Positions 12,547 to 26,658 of a DNA stretch of 64,000 nucleotides are shown piece by piece. How positions within the stretch are numbered: position 1 is the first letter of the stretch; each line of letters begins with the position of its first letter. Made by a program: the position numbers and the translations under genes. Source of the DNA: Prunus persica (Eukaryota > Streptophyta > Magnoliopsida > Rosales > Rosaceae); assembly GCF_000346465.2 (NCBI RefSeq), contig NC_034011.1, positions 26,285,941-26,349,940 on the forward strand, given 5' to 3'. Under the pieces are notes generated by a model. It was not told the DNA's origin. It saw only the letters and a list, made by a program, of their open reading frames with translations, and made no database searches.

Positions 12547-14249
12547 ATGGATATCACGAGAAAGAGTAAAAAGAAGAAATTGGTGAAGGAAGGCGGGAAG
12601 GATGAGAAGCGTGGGGTTTGCTACTTGGGTCGGATTCCTCCTCGCATGGATCCTTCAACACTTCGTCAGATGCTCTCTCAGTTTGGAGAGATACAAAGGG
12701 TTTATCTTACACCTCAAGACCCTTCTGCTCAAGTACATAACATCCGAGCTGGTAAATTTCAAAGGCAAAACTTTTCAGAAGGGTATGTCATAATCTCTTC
12801 ATATTGATATGTAAAATGCAATTGGTATCTAGCTATTTAGTTTCTCAATTTACTTCTATAGAGACCCATTACATTGTTATTACTGGCCTATGATAATTTG
12901 ATTGTCCTTATCTGCATCTGCAGGTGGGTTGAATTTTCTGACAAAAGGGTTGCTAAGAGAGTTGCTAATATGTTAAATGGTGAACAAATAGGTAATTATG
13001 TATAAATTTAAATCTTTGGCTTGAGTATTTTACTTCTTACAGCTTGCTTTGTAGATGTGTGCGTTCTGCTTGTATTTCTTGTCTAAAAGTTTTGTACTGC
13101 CTGCCTGTTTCCTTCGTGTTTAGGTGGGAGGAAGAGGTCATCTTTCTACTATGATCTTTGGAATATCAAGTATTTAAGTAAATTCAAGTGGGATGATCTT
13201 ACTGAAGAGATTGGTACAGACACTTAATGATTTGTTTTCCCTTGCTTATTGTCATGGAGCTTCATCATTGTTACTTGTTACTGATTTGACAATGTTTACA
13301 TTGCAGCTTACAAGAAAGCCACTCGGGAGCAAAAACTAGCTTTAGAAATATCTGCTGCTAAGAGGGAGCGGGATTTCTATCTCTCTAAAGTTGATAAGTC
13401 CCGTGCCTTGAGTTGCATAGAAGAAAGATTGAAAAAGGTATATTTTCAAATATTCTTTGAAGAGTGATTATTTGTATTTAAAAAAAAGAGTGATCATTTG
13501 ATGAAATAAGTAGGAGAGGAATATTTTTCAATGCAGCCATCCCATCACCATTTTTTCTTGTTTCAATTACTCCAAGTTTTTCCCTTCCTCTTTCTGGCTA
13601 GACTATATGAATTAGCTATTACTGTATGACTTCACGTTTTTATGTCATATTTCTCAAATGTAAAATAACGTTAGTTTGCATTAGTAGATGGAGTTATCTG
13701 CTTCTTCACTCTTCACTTACCCATTGAAGTCTGCAAATATGATCAATCACTGTGTATTGCTCAAATAATTCATCTTCTAGGACTCTTTTTAATCAAAATG
13801 TTTAGCAAAATAAACAACTTTGAACTGTGGGCATCAGTTCCCTTTACACATAGCTAGGTAATTCCATATGATTTGTTTCATCTTCTTTAACAGAAGCAAA
13901 AGGTCGAAGAAGATCCAGGACTAAAGCAAAAGGCCGAAGAAGATCTAGGACTAAAGCAAAAGGCTGAAGAAGATCCAGGACTAAAGCCAAAGGCCGAAGA
14001 AGATCCAGAAAACAAGCCTGATCTCCCTGTTAGCCAGCCAAAACGGGAGGTAATTCGCCGGTTCCGACAGAAGACACCTGTTGCAGATAATGCTGCTGAA
14101 ATCAGACCTCGGCTCTCGAAAGATATACTTGCAGGGGTGAGCATAGTTTGTTTAATATGCAACCATATATTTTTCCTTATCTGTCACTTAATACTTGCCT
14201 GTAACTCCATTTGCAGGTATTTGGTGGTTCTTATTGCCCAACTTTTTAA
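12547..14249 (+). CDS. ESF2/ABT1-like pre-rRNA processing RRM protein
   Basis: Six coding exons: 12547-12782, 12924-12991, 13124-13213, 13307-13437, 13894-14136 and 14217-14249, giving 266 residues. The start [11 protein letters not shown] is basic. An RRM follows (about residues 20-110): [47 protein letters not shown]. The block [18 protein letters not shown] plus FKWDDLTEE is characteristic of yeast Esf2 and animal ABT1, which act in early 18S pre-rRNA processing in the nucleolus. The C-terminal third is charged, with an in-frame tandem repeat, and contains [12 protein letters not shown]. Yeast Esf2 and Arabidopsis relatives lack, as far as I recall, this exact repeat, so its length may vary between species. 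The ATG is 40 bases after a leader-intron acceptor. Confidence 0.9.
13894..14013 (+). repeat. 30-bp coding minisatellite in ESF2-like gene
   Basis: Four tandem copies of a 30-bp unit begin AAGCAAAAGGYCGAAGAAGA and encode KQKxEEDPGL-type decapeptides ([40 protein letters not shown]). The unit length is a multiple of three, so copy-number change keeps the frame. Confidence 0.85.
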
Positions 14250-15003
14250 TGATTGGCATACTTAAAGTGGAGCTGCTGTAAACCAAGGACATCGTCTGGA
14301 TCTCCGGAGTGCCTGCCTGTGTTTGAGATTTGAGTGGTCTTTCCCAATTTTGTCACTGATCTAGCTGGAACTAATCCGTGTATGGTTTGAACCAGGATCA
14401 CAAAATCACACAATATGAACCGTGTGAAAGATACTTGTATCTGTATTTATTTTATATGATAAGTTGCTTTTCATTTGAGTTATATGGACAAATCATATAA
14501 AGGACCTTTTCATGGTTGATGTTCCTCACCTCCCCGGCATGTTTACAAAAATCAGTCTTTTCCTCTGACCGTGATTTAATTTTGCCATGTCATTTCAGCC
14601 TAGTCCCCTTAGTTATCCTTTGGTACTGAGATTTACGATGAATATTATTTGTTTTTTTTAATTTGAGGCCGCAGCCTACTTGTTTGTTTTCTTTCAGTTG
14701 TGAATGTTGCATAAGAACAGAACAAATTCACGAACAAAACATGCCAGCCATCGCATTAGTGGAAATTGGACAGACAAATAAACAAAAAGAAAAGCTACAC
14801 AAACTGTTGAGAAATATTTCAGCATTGAAAAGAGACGAATCCCTGAAAGGAAAATCAAATCTATCCAAGAACTTAGATTCTATACATTCAAATGTTTTCA
14901 CTAAGTAACATGACTGTTGAAAGAGTATGTTCAAAGCACAGATGTTGGAGAATGAAGATAATTTGCACAAATGGATTGAATACAGAGCCTACTTCTGTTC
15001 TAA
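14250..15003. other. Convergent gap between ESF2-like and RABB1 genes
   Basis: Holds the 3' UTRs of two genes that run toward each other. Short reading frames at 14663-14970 occur on both strands, have no features of real proteins and are probably chance. Confidence 0.5.
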
Positions 15004-16856
<1,853 letters not shown>

Positions 16857-17885
16857 GGTTAGTACGCTGTCGTATCGAGGAAGAACGAGGAAGAAGATGA
16901 TTCTCCTCGCTGTCTTTCTCTCTCTCTCTCTCGCTCTCGCTCTAAACCTTCTCTTTTTGGTTTGCTTTGCTTTGCTGGTTTTCGTTTGTTTTGCGTACGG
17001 ACTATATTCCTGACTTTGCCCGCCTGATTATTAATTTCTGGTGTCTCTTATATATAACTAATTAATTAATTAACTCAAACTTAATTGACACTGTGACGTT
17101 TATATCACCGACACGCCAGTGTTTGCTTTGCTTCATGAGATGACAATGATGATTCAGGATATGCTCTCCTACAACAAGTCATCATGGCATAGTTTACAGT
17201 ACATACGTAAACTTCTTTTCCTTTATCTATTCATAAGTAAACTCTCTTATCATTGGAATCAAAGATTTTAACGATATATAATCTTCAGTTGCTAAACTTT
17301 TAATTTTTTTTAAAAATATTCAATCCGGAGAAATTATAGTGTGATACGGTATTTCTCCTCTCTCCGCAGCCCATATGAGCCATATTTACCGTAAAGACTG
17401 AAAAAATAAAGGATAAATATCTTCCTTCTAATTGAAGGCTGGAGGCTCGGGGGAGACGTATGAAATTGGTTACATGAAATGAATGGAAGCATATTCCGTT
17501 TATCAAGCCGTTTCCTTAACAAGCGAATTTTGCTTGAAATTGACAAACCAAAGAAAAACTTTTTCAAATTTAAATCAATCGAGGTAGGCCTTTAACCCTC
17601 AACTTTATCCAATCAAACCTACCAAGCAGAAAATACCTCACAAAAAAAGCACGGAACATACAATATCTGCAATATAATCAACCAGCTTAAAAGTCTAAGA
17701 TGCTCTAATAATTCTTAATGAATTCCCAACAAACAAAACAGTTAGCGCAAAGTCTGTATAAAAATGTCAAATCCACATGGAATAAGCAAACCCATAACAA
17801 GTTGGGATCAAGTCGCTGAGGTTTTACACTGAAAACTGAATACATGGAACATTCCCATGCTCCCTCCCAGTAGAGTGGAGTGATT
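16857..17885. other. RABB1 promoter and proteasome gene 3' region
   Basis: The part next to 16857 is the RABB1 leader and promoter. The part near 17880 is the 3' UTR of the proteasome subunit gene, as both genes run on the minus strand. Short antisense frames here show no protein features. Confidence 0.5.
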
Positions 17886-19912
17886 TCACTCTTCCATTGC
17901 ATCGCCTGCTTCTATCACTTCCACCTTCTCGGTCAATGGAATGATCTTCGTTAAGAGAACCTCTGCAACCAAAGAAAACACTACAAGTTCAGAAAAAGTT
18001 TCACTAACTCCATTTGTAGTTTCACTCTTTTCTTTTTCTAAGTTAGGCCCTAGAGTTGGATGAATCTTTGATTAAACCTTTCCACAGGGAAGATACAGAA
18101 AGAAAGAAAGAAAAAAAAAAGACACACACTACGGATGTGAACAAATTATGCGACATAGCAGCTGCACAACAAACACTTACCAATACACCGCCTATGGAGG
18201 CATGAATCCTCTCATATACGACAGAACATAAAATGATGCTAGGTTTATGATATGCAAAACAAGTATGGCATAAGAGTGATCAGGCAATTTGTGGCTGAAT
18301 GATACAAAAGCAAAGTAAAAGAAGTGTGTTCCTACCAGTTTTCTTGGAGAATGTATAGTCTTTCGCACTGACATAAGTACGAGGTGTGGGCGACAAGTGG
18401 TTCCTCAGGTATTCCTTGTGTCCCTGAGCCAGTACAAATTTACAAAAGAATTTGCATTAACATGAAAATAGTATTCTAGAAAATGGTGAATACTAATGAC
18501 TAATGACAAACAACAAACCTTAGTTATTACACAAACATCAACGTTGCTTCCACTTCCCAAGTCATTAAAAATGCCAGAGCATATTGCTTCGGTTACGAGC
18601 TTTATGCCTTCATCCCTCTGCATCAAAGTAACAAAACCAAATTTAAGAGCCCTAAACCTAAATACATGAACCAGATATCCACATGGGGATGTTACTACTA
18701 ATCATGTCATAGAATACTAATGAGATGCGAACAGTAATTTGGGTTGTCCATTATTTGTAACCACAGATTCATAGTACCATACAACAAAGGAGATGCTTTT
18801 CAATTCATATGATGCTAACTTACAGTGAGGCCTTCTTTGTACTTAGACTCAAATATGGACATCGCAGCAAGAGAACCAGAGCCCATTGTAGCAAATGGCA
18901 GTGTGTCAGTTGATCCATGGGGATATATCTGCAATATAAAAGCATTGGTGTTGGCATCAGATCATGCAATCTCCAAAAAAAAATCCATATCACATCCAAA
19001 AATCTGAAGCAAGAAAAATCTTACAGTATGTAGATGGGGTCCAGTGACATCAACACCCCCAAGCACCAAAGCAGCCGACACATGACCTTGGTAACTGGAC
19101 AATATATGTGTCAGTTAGAATCAAAATGTGTATAAATGTATATAGCTTACTCCTGCAATTTAAAGTCCCCTCCCTCTCCCCCCCTACCCACCCTCTTTCC
19201 CCCTTTCAAAGCTAACAATTGCACAGCGGTCCTGGAAAGTAATAAAACTGTACCTAAAAAGGTGTTTCTTGAGCAAGGTCAAGGCTGTAACAACCCGTGA
19301 TTCACGACCAGTATGGTACCGATGCAGTTGCAGCTGTGAGCTGACCATGTCTAGAAATCCATAGAAAGCAAGAGCAATCGATTAGGTATGATGCTCTATG
19401 GCGCGAAAATTATTTAGCACACTTCACCTGCTTGTTCATGAACTTCATGCTATACTGAACAGACATATACAAACATTACCACACTAACAACAATCCTAAC
19501 ATTTACCTGTAACAGCCTCCGTATCAGCAGCAGTTCCAGCTCCACAGCAATAAATATTGGGTGCCATATAATGGATCTTTTCACAATTCTTATCACAAAC
19601 AATGGGTCCTTCGGTGGCCCTGGTATCAGCTCCAAGAATGACACCATCCTGAAGAAGGAATTAGAAAGGAAAATTACAAAATTTAAAGCTTAACCTTTTT
19701 CTTTTTTTCGAAAATATAATAAATTTGGGTGGCAAAACAATTGCTAATTAAAAATTAGAAAGCAGTTGTACCTGAAAAATCAAACCGACGATGGTGGTTC
19801 CCGTCTTCCTATAAGATGGTTGCTGAACCCCCTTCTTTGCAAGCATGTCGTTTCTTCGACAAAGATCAAAACTAAATCCACCCTTGGGAACATCTATCGC
19901 CGCCTGAGACAT
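17886..19912 (-). CDS. PBB: 20S proteasome subunit beta type-7 (beta-2, trypsin-like)
   Basis: Eight coding exons on the minus strand: 19772-19912, 19507-19648, 19254-19350, 19025-19094, 18824-18928, 18519-18617, 18336-18423 and 17886-17962, giving 272 residues. Propeptide residues 1-38 end in KTG, and the mature chain starts at Thr39 ([20 protein letters not shown]), the catalytic N-terminal threonine nucleophile. GADTRAT and [13 protein letters not shown] (with the active-site lysine) and [13 protein letters not shown] are beta-2 signatures. The protein cleaves after basic residues inside the 20S core in cytosol and nucleus. A leader exon at about 20790-20975 ends CTACCA before GTAAGC, and an acceptor TTTTGCAG lies at about 19941, so there is probably an 850-bp leader intron. 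Confidence 0.95.
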
Positions 19913-19940
19913 CTTTTTTTCTTTAAGTTTGAAGTTAAAC

Positions 19941-20793
19941 CTGCAAAACGATTAACACATAGAAGTTTAATAGAGAAATGTTCAAACGTTCCAAACCCTA
20001 AAGCTAGTCAAAAACTATTTTATGGAAAAAAGTGAGACCGAAATACAATGCATGCAAATTGCTTTGTCTGCAATGGAAAAATGAACAAAAACTATGGAGA
20101 ATGTATGAACACGGATTGGGAAAACAGCACCAGCAGATTACTTGCCTAAGTTAATATATCTAAGTTGGAACCATGACAGGGAGAGATCAAGAATATTGAG
20201 ACAGGAAGATGCAAATTAAGACAGAAAACACCAGCTAAAAGTGACTGAAAGATATCTAATACAATGGTTGGACTCTAGAACACGGCAATAAAAATAATGC
20301 AAAACATAACTGATTCAACAAAATCTCATGCATTAAGTACAGACAGATGTCCCATGATCCCGTTTTGTAAACTATTGAAAACCAAATTTATGTAACAAAA
20401 GGAGCAGCACACAAAAATGACCAACAACTCATAAGAGTACAAAACCCAAAATTTTCAGAACCGTATCCTATGGCTAACCCAAAATAAGAATCAAACCAAA
20501 AATATTCCACTTCATCTATACGATTTATAAACAAACTAAAACAAAATAGTTACTCTTACGCATTTAATCAAACAAATTGCAATCAAAATCACAAGTACAA
20601 TAATTTTTTTTCAAGAAACCTCCCGTTCAAGCAACATTCCAGTACCAAAGAAGACCTCGCAGAATCAGATCTTCTTCATGTCATACTATAACGCAAGCTA
20701 AATAACACAGGAAATTTAAAATAGCTCTAATTGATATTTAAAAGAAAATTGGGGAAAAGACCTCTAATTAGCTAAATTTGAAATTTTGCTTAC
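19941..20793 (-). other. Probable leader intron of the proteasome beta-2 gene
   Basis: AT-rich sequence with no reading frame of note, bounded on the minus strand by a donor-like CTACCA|GTAAGC near 20790 and an acceptor-like TTTTGCAG near 19941. Leader introns of this size often raise expression of housekeeping genes in plants, which is general knowledge and not shown here. Confidence 0.45.
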
Positions 20794-20979
20794 TGGTAGG
20801 CGTTTGGGATGCCGAAAGGTTGATCCGCAGAGAAGCAAATCCGATTGGAAGGAAGAGATGGGTGGTGGAGTTCCACAGGGTTTATGTGGGAGACTGAGAC
20901 TGTCAAACGAAACGAAAATAAAGGAAAGTGAGAAGGTGAGGGGAATGGAGAAGACGAACCTGAAAAACTTGTCCGACAA

Positions 20980-22492
20980 GTAGTGGTACAGTTTGGGCCT
21001 TTCGTCCTGATGTGGCACAACTGAGCCCAGTAAGCCCATAATATTGAACGACACAAAACCGACCTTAACAAATACAATGTCGTTTTCCCATCTCTAATTA
21101 GCTACGTACCATGGCACTTTTAGGTTTTAAAATTTTAATCTTAATTTTATTTAGTAAGGGACATTTCTCTTACTAAAATTAAGAATCATTTGCACTGTTG
21201 GATTATGATTAATTATAAAAAATAAAAATAAAAAGGATTTGTGTTTCGAATGGTTAAGAGTATTTTACCCATACATAAGGAGTGTTTGAGTCCTCTTTCT
21301 CCTATATCGCTTATGTTTATAATAAAAAAAAATGACTAATTTAAAAATTATAAGGATATCACTTATTTAAAAATAATAATAATAAAAATATTATAGGGAT
21401 TGTCGAAAGAAACATATCCCCTATAGGCCTAAAATGGCTCGCCACATGAATACGGGATTCTTCCCCATTTTACGTAAGCTCAAATTTGGGGTTTTAAACT
21501 CACTTCACTATTCACTTGTAAAAATGTGAACCACATAATCCATGTGACTAAACAACACAACATTTTTTACCCTATCTATAGTAATAGAAGAATAAATTAG
21601 AGGTAGGTTTTGGAAAAAAAGAAAAAAAAAACAGAACAATAACTATTCATGTGGACTAGCATATATAATACGCAATGCTCACCGATTGATGGGAATTAAG
21701 AAATAAAATGTAAAGGTTAAGTGAAAAATTGCTTTGACTTGCAGACTAATTGTCTCAAGTTCAAACTTCTATGACACTTTAATAGTGTGTGTGAGAAACC
21801 CCCGTCTCCTTATAGTTTAAAGGGCTTCTAGATCTAGGTCCAAAATGATTAGCTACTGGGGCGGAGCTAGAATTGTAAAGTTAGGGGGGCTGAAAGTAGA
21901 AAATACAAGTATATAAAATACTTGAGTATTCAATAATTACATGTTTAGAGCTAAATATTTCTAATTTAGTTAATCTAATTTGTTTTAGAGAGAACTTTAA
22001 CTTAAATTATAAGTAGTTTATTACAAATTCTATATATTATATATAATATAATAAAGGAGAGATAAAAAAACTGAGGGGCCAGGACCACTCCAGGCTTAGG
22101 AGTGGCTCCGCCATTGGGTTTAGTCCACGTGTTTTTGGTTTTAGATGTAAGTCTTTTGACATTAATTACTTTTTTGGTTGTGTCGGTTTTACCCTTTAAG
22201 GTAAATAAGGAAACTAGCAATTGTATTAAAAAAAAATGTAGAGAAGATATGCAAAACTAGATTTCTTATTGAATAATATGAAATGAAATTACATAAAAAG
22301 AAAGATCAATCACATAATCACAACCTTGTTTGTATTAGACTTTAAGCTATTATTAGTGCCTGCCTGCCTGCCTTTGGTTTTGTGGGATTTATTTTACAAC
22401 TATTGCATTGACCTTTTTTGTTCTTTCCTTGTACATTCAGATGAATCCATTAAAGAGAAAGATCATTTGCAAGTGGGAGTTACTTTGTCGTT
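20980..22492. other. Proteasome promoter, repeats, and CYP724 3' region
   Basis: Upstream region of the proteasome gene, then AT-rich DNA with degraded SINE-like fragments (21241-21330, B-box-like GTGTTTGAGTCCTC; and 21715-21840, AAGTTCAAACTTC) and a miniature inverted-repeat element at 21857-22115. No gene seen. Confidence 0.45.
21857..22115. mobile_element. MITE-like element with GGCGGAGC termini
   Basis: The left end reads TGGGGCGGAGCTAG and the right end GAGTGGCTCCGCCATT; the reverse complement of the latter, AATGGCGGAGCCACTC, matches the left end at GGCGGAGCYA. Inside the ends, GTTAGGGGGGCTGAAA and CTGAGGGGCCAGGACC are again loosely complementary. The interior is AT-rich and non-coding. 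I could not identify a target site duplication, so the superfamily is open (hAT or CACTA-derived are possible). Confidence 0.5.
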
Positions 22493-23419
22493 TCAGGCAG
22501 CTGCTGCATCAGCTGGCTCAATCTCTAATTGCAAGCCTCTCCGGAATTGCACGAAAGGGTAAGCAAGTGGAGACTCATCTGGTTTTGTTTTCCATCTGGT
22601 GCAGCAAGTGCATGCAGCAGAAATTAATAATTATAATCAAACATTAGACAACATGATCATGTAAATTAAATTAAAAGTTACCTATAACTGAGGACAAGAT
22701 GATGAAGGAAGAATGCAATCACTACTTTAGCCAGTTCTGCTCCCGGACAGAGCCTCACTCCACCACCAAACACTGTCACTTTTTTGCTCATTTCTTTGAA
22801 ATCTTCCTGCATATATAAACAAATAATTAAATAAATAAATCTCAAACATTTGTCACCATTGATATTCAAAAAATTAAAATCAGAAGCTACATACTGCCCA
22901 TCTGCAAGGATCAAACTGCGTGGGATTTTCGTGAAGAGCTTGATCCAAATGCGCCCCAGAAAAGATTGGAAGAACCTTCCATCCTGATGGTATGACAAAC
23001 TCTGCACCAACAATAATCCAATAGTTAATAAACATCTTGATCATTATGTCATTTAATTAATTAAGCAATAGAAAGACAAAATAATTAACCTTTAAATTTC
23101 ACGTCGACAAGAGCTTTTCTGTGCACAAATTTGACTACATTCCCACATCTCATAGCTTCATATATAACCTGCAGATTTTTTCAGTCCTTCAATTTTCCAT
23201 ATAATATATATATACACACAGTATAATTAACTAGCAGAACAGAACATCTAACTTTGAAAGAAAATTATTACATAGTGGGAAAAATCCATTTTCTTGTAAT
23301 CTTCCCAGTTCAAAAATTCCCCATCTTTTTTGTTTTGCCTTATGCTCTGGTGTTCTTCCTGCAGAGATTTTGGACAAGATACGTGTGTATATATCAGCCA
23401 TATACGCTGACTTATGCAT

Positions 23420-23474
<55 letters not shown>

Positions 23475-24815
23475 TCAGGGGGACAGGGGTTTGGTTTACC
23501 TTTAACTTGCGGAAAGCAATAGGCGCATGGGCAAGAAAGTAGACAATCAAGGACATAAGAGTAGCGGTTGTCTCGTAGCCTCCTAACATTATGTCCAACA
23601 CAATGCTCACTATTTCTTCATCGTTTAGGCTCTGTTTTGATAATATCACATCCAAGAAGTCCTCTGTGTTTCTATTAACATTCCCTTTTCTTCTTTCTTC
23701 CATAATCTCTTTGACAGTGGAAGACAGCCTTACTCTAGCCTGAAGAAAAAAGGTAATTATAATGTTTATATGGAGGAGGAGAGGCATGCAATGCTTGCTT
23801 ATGTTGTCAGATTGTGAATTTAAACGGTTGACCGCGTTAAACGAATATGATTACCCTATATATGCATACTATGTCGTAGGTAGGTGCTTTAATTACCTTC
23901 ACAGCCTTGGCATAAGAGGTCCCAGGGATATTTACTGGTAGAGAAACAAAGCCTGTCATGTAGGTTTCGAAGTCTTGCAATATCCTCGAGGCTACTGGCT
24001 CCTCTGGTTTAACACTTAGAAGGTGCTTCACCATAAGACTCAGTGTAAACTGTGTATTTGAATTGAATCACAAAATGCAGGCAGGCAGAGTCAGGCATTT
24101 ATCAAACTTCTAATATAATTGAAGCAGGTTAAGAAGAAGATTAAGGCTGAGTTGTACATACAGCTTTAGCTTGTTTGTAGAAGGATACTTGTTTGCAGCC
24201 ATTCCATGAATCCATCATTGAGATTGACAGCTTCTGAACCCAGTGAAGGAAATCGGGGGCCGACTTAGAGTTGGCAATGAAGCTGACAGCAATGCTTCTA
24301 AGCTTTCTATGAAGCTCTCCGGATATGGTGAGTAACGAATGCTTTCCAAGAATGCCATGGATGGCCTTGGGGTAGCTGGCTTGGAATAGCTTCTCTTCAT
24401 TCTGAAGAATAAACATGTTGAGCTCAAGGTCACATGAAACTATGGTTGGTGAACCAAATAGATGCGATTTAAAAACCTTCCCATATCTGCATAAATAACC
24501 ACAAGTAAACCATATCAAAAAACTATGAATGAAATTAATTTAATTAATTACCAGTAAATTTTGTAAATTAGTGAAGAACAATGATCACCTAGAGCAATGC
24601 TGTTGCAAGAAGGTTCCCACAGAGTAAGTATAATGAGGCTTAAGGAAGTCAAGGGTCTCTCCAAGCCAAGGCCAACCCATGCTTCCAGGAGGCAAGTTTT
24701 TAGCAGGATTTTGATGATCATGTGTTGCAGAGAACTTTTGCACAAGAACACAAGCCAACAATATGGGTAGCCCTCCTAGCAGGAGAGCAAATAAAATAGG
24801 TGCTAAACCAACCAT
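22493..24815 (-). CDS. CYP724: Cytochrome P450 CYP724, brassinosteroid biosynthesis
   Basis: Nine coding exons on the minus strand: 24589-24815, 24162-24486, 23897-24049, 23500-23739, 23272-23358, 23090-23168, 22895-23001, 22682-22806 and 22493-22595, giving 481 residues; rice CYP724B1 (D11) is about 480. An N-terminal membrane anchor (residues 1-27) is followed by the hinge [20 protein letters not shown]. The I-helix motif GGYETT lies at 288-293, the ExxR motif EAMR at 348-351, and the heme-binding [10 protein letters not shown] at 419-428 with Cys426. [11 protein letters not shown] and [12 protein letters not shown] are CYP724 hallmarks that separate it from CYP90 and CYP85. Known CYP724 enzymes hydroxylate C-22 of sterol precursors of brassinosteroids at the ER. 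A TATA-like ATATATATATA lies at 24885-24895, about 70 bp before the ATG. Confidence 0.93.
23421..23470. repeat. (GA)n microsatellite in CYP724 intron
   Basis: About 24 perfect AG dinucleotides in the fourth intron of the CYP724 gene, close to the 3' end of exon 4. It should be polymorphic and usable as a marker. Confidence 0.95.
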
Positions 24816-24884
24816 GATGTTTGATTTGTTCTCTTTTTCTAAACAAAAGTATTTGACTTGTGACTCTAACCCCTTACACCTTAC

Positions 24885-24895
24885 ATATATATATA
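24885..24895 (-). promoter_or_regulatory. TATA box of CYP724 gene
   Basis: ATATATATATA in GC-poor surroundings, about 70 bp upstream of the start codon on the minus strand. Position and sequence fit a core promoter TATA element. Confidence 0.5.
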
Positions 24896-25254
24896 GGACT
24901 TTTCATTCCAGTCAGATTCTCTGTCTTACATTTTATATAGAAATTATTTAATGACCAAATCCGATAGTATCTGTCTTTCCGATTCTAATTAAGCCCGCGC
25001 ATCCCCCCTTTTTTAAAAAAATTTCTTTGCATTAGAAGCTTCCCTTTACTAGATTGGACATTGGAGTAGTTTTTTCTTTTCCAAACGATCAATTAACCGT
25101 TATGAATTGGTAACATATCAACAGCACTAAGTGCTAGATTTCTATAAATTTAATGCTCATGGAAGGCAAGAAATCGGTTTTGTTGATTTGGTTTGCCCCT
25201 TTCTTCCTAATCGATTATGAACCGAACCAAAGAGTCTCCGGAAAAAAAAGAGAG

Positions 25255-25285
25255 GTGTGGTGGTGGTGGTGGTGGTGGTGGTGGT
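25255..25285. repeat. (TGG)n microsatellite
   Basis: About ten GGT/TGG trinucleotides in the CYP724 upstream region. Confidence 0.9.
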
Positions 25286-26044
25286 TGCTTGCTTACTAAT
25301 CATGACAGTGTCTTCTAAAATGTGAATTAACAAGATAGACAATTATAATATATAACTGCTTTTCAAATGTCAAACACATTCCTCAACCTAAATAATCATG
25401 CCCTCCCTACAAAACAAACTCCAAAACTCTTTCATGTGACCCTCTTGTCTTTGAAGAATTTCCATGTATCTTTTACTTACTTGAGCTTGCTACAAACAAA
25501 CACTAGCTTGTGGAACCAACCATAATGAAAGACTTGAAGAGTATAAAAAAATGGGTAGAGGTTCCCTAAAGGAAAAACAATGAGAGACACACTAGTATAT
25601 GTAGACAACAAAAGCTTGAAATTTTTGAATAAGTTGGGTTTGATATGGATGTTTGGAGTCGAAAGCCGACCAAATTTGTGACCATTTGCCTTTTGTAATC
25701 ATACCCATTTTACCAAGACCTAAAAAATGATACTTATTTTTCGGCTTTAGGTGGGTTTTAGGAGAAGAAAAAGCGGTACGGACCCTCATAAGAAGCAACA
25801 CAAAAGAACTAGAGGGAGGCAAAGAGCAATGCAGTTTGTCTGGCCTTTACAGTGTGCATGGTGCACGTGCAATGGATTTGGGACCCCCTAATCAATTGGA
25901 TGGTTGGCAATGGCATCTAGAAACCCTAATTAATAGCTGGATATCAGTTAGCATTGCAATCATGGCTAATTACTTTACTGTTGTTGTCTTAGTTACACTG
26001 ATTAGGAAAGGGGGAAATGAATTCAAGATGTTTTCGAATGGCAA

Positions 26045-26170
26045 GTAGCTTGTAGCTCATATAGTTAAAAGCATTTGTTCATGCATCCGATGTTCTAGGT
26101 TCGATTTCCTCCTTCCTTAATATTACTTGTATAAAAACAATAGTCTCCGAATGAAATTTACATATTTATT
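26045..26170 (+). repeat. SINE-like fragment with good polymerase III B box
   Basis: TAGCTCATATAGTTAAAAGC resembles an A box and AGGTTCGATTTCC is a near-perfect B box about 40 bp on. The words ATGCATCCGATGTTCTAGGTTCGA match the fragment at 7815-7920 (ATGCATTCAATGTCCTATGTTCGA). Confidence 0.5.
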
Positions 26171-26658
26171 TGTATTGTGTCTAATCTTTCAGGGCACCCT
26201 TTCGGAAAGATGAACTTTCTTGATGTAGTAATTATATAAACAAACCTCATTGCACGTTTGAGGATTTGAGCAGACAACTCATTATTATTCTTGTCTTTTT
26301 ATTTGGGGCCTGCTAAATATGAACAAAATCATTATTTTTTTTATTAAAAAAAAAGAAAGAAGAGATATTGGTAGGTAGGGCTTATCCACTCCATTATCAC
26401 GAGGAAAAAAAATTGAAAGAAAAGTATTAACAGATAATGAAACAAATAAAATAAAAAATTGGGCTTTCTCACGAATACTTGGTCCATAGGAAGAAGAATA
26501 CACGACCCAATAGAAGACAGATCAAGGGATGAACAAGTTGGCTCATCAACAAAGATTCATGGCCCAAATTGGGAATTACCACCACATATGCCCACATGAA
26601 TGTCTGGTTTTGGCACATAGCAAGTCCCATATGTTAAAATCTTCATAAATTCAAAGCA

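Larger units (their letters stand above)
24900..26658. other. Divergent intergenic region between CYP724 and methyltransferase-like genes
   Basis: The two flanking genes point away from each other, so both promoters lie here. It also contains a (TGG)n microsatellite at 25255-25285 and a SINE-like fragment at 26045-26170. Reading frames at 25592-26048 have no recognisable features. Confidence 0.5.

Noticed and set aside
25592..26048. Short open frames on both strands in the CYP724 to methyltransferase gap
   Set aside because: No domain, poor coding character, and overlap with a SINE-like fragment.
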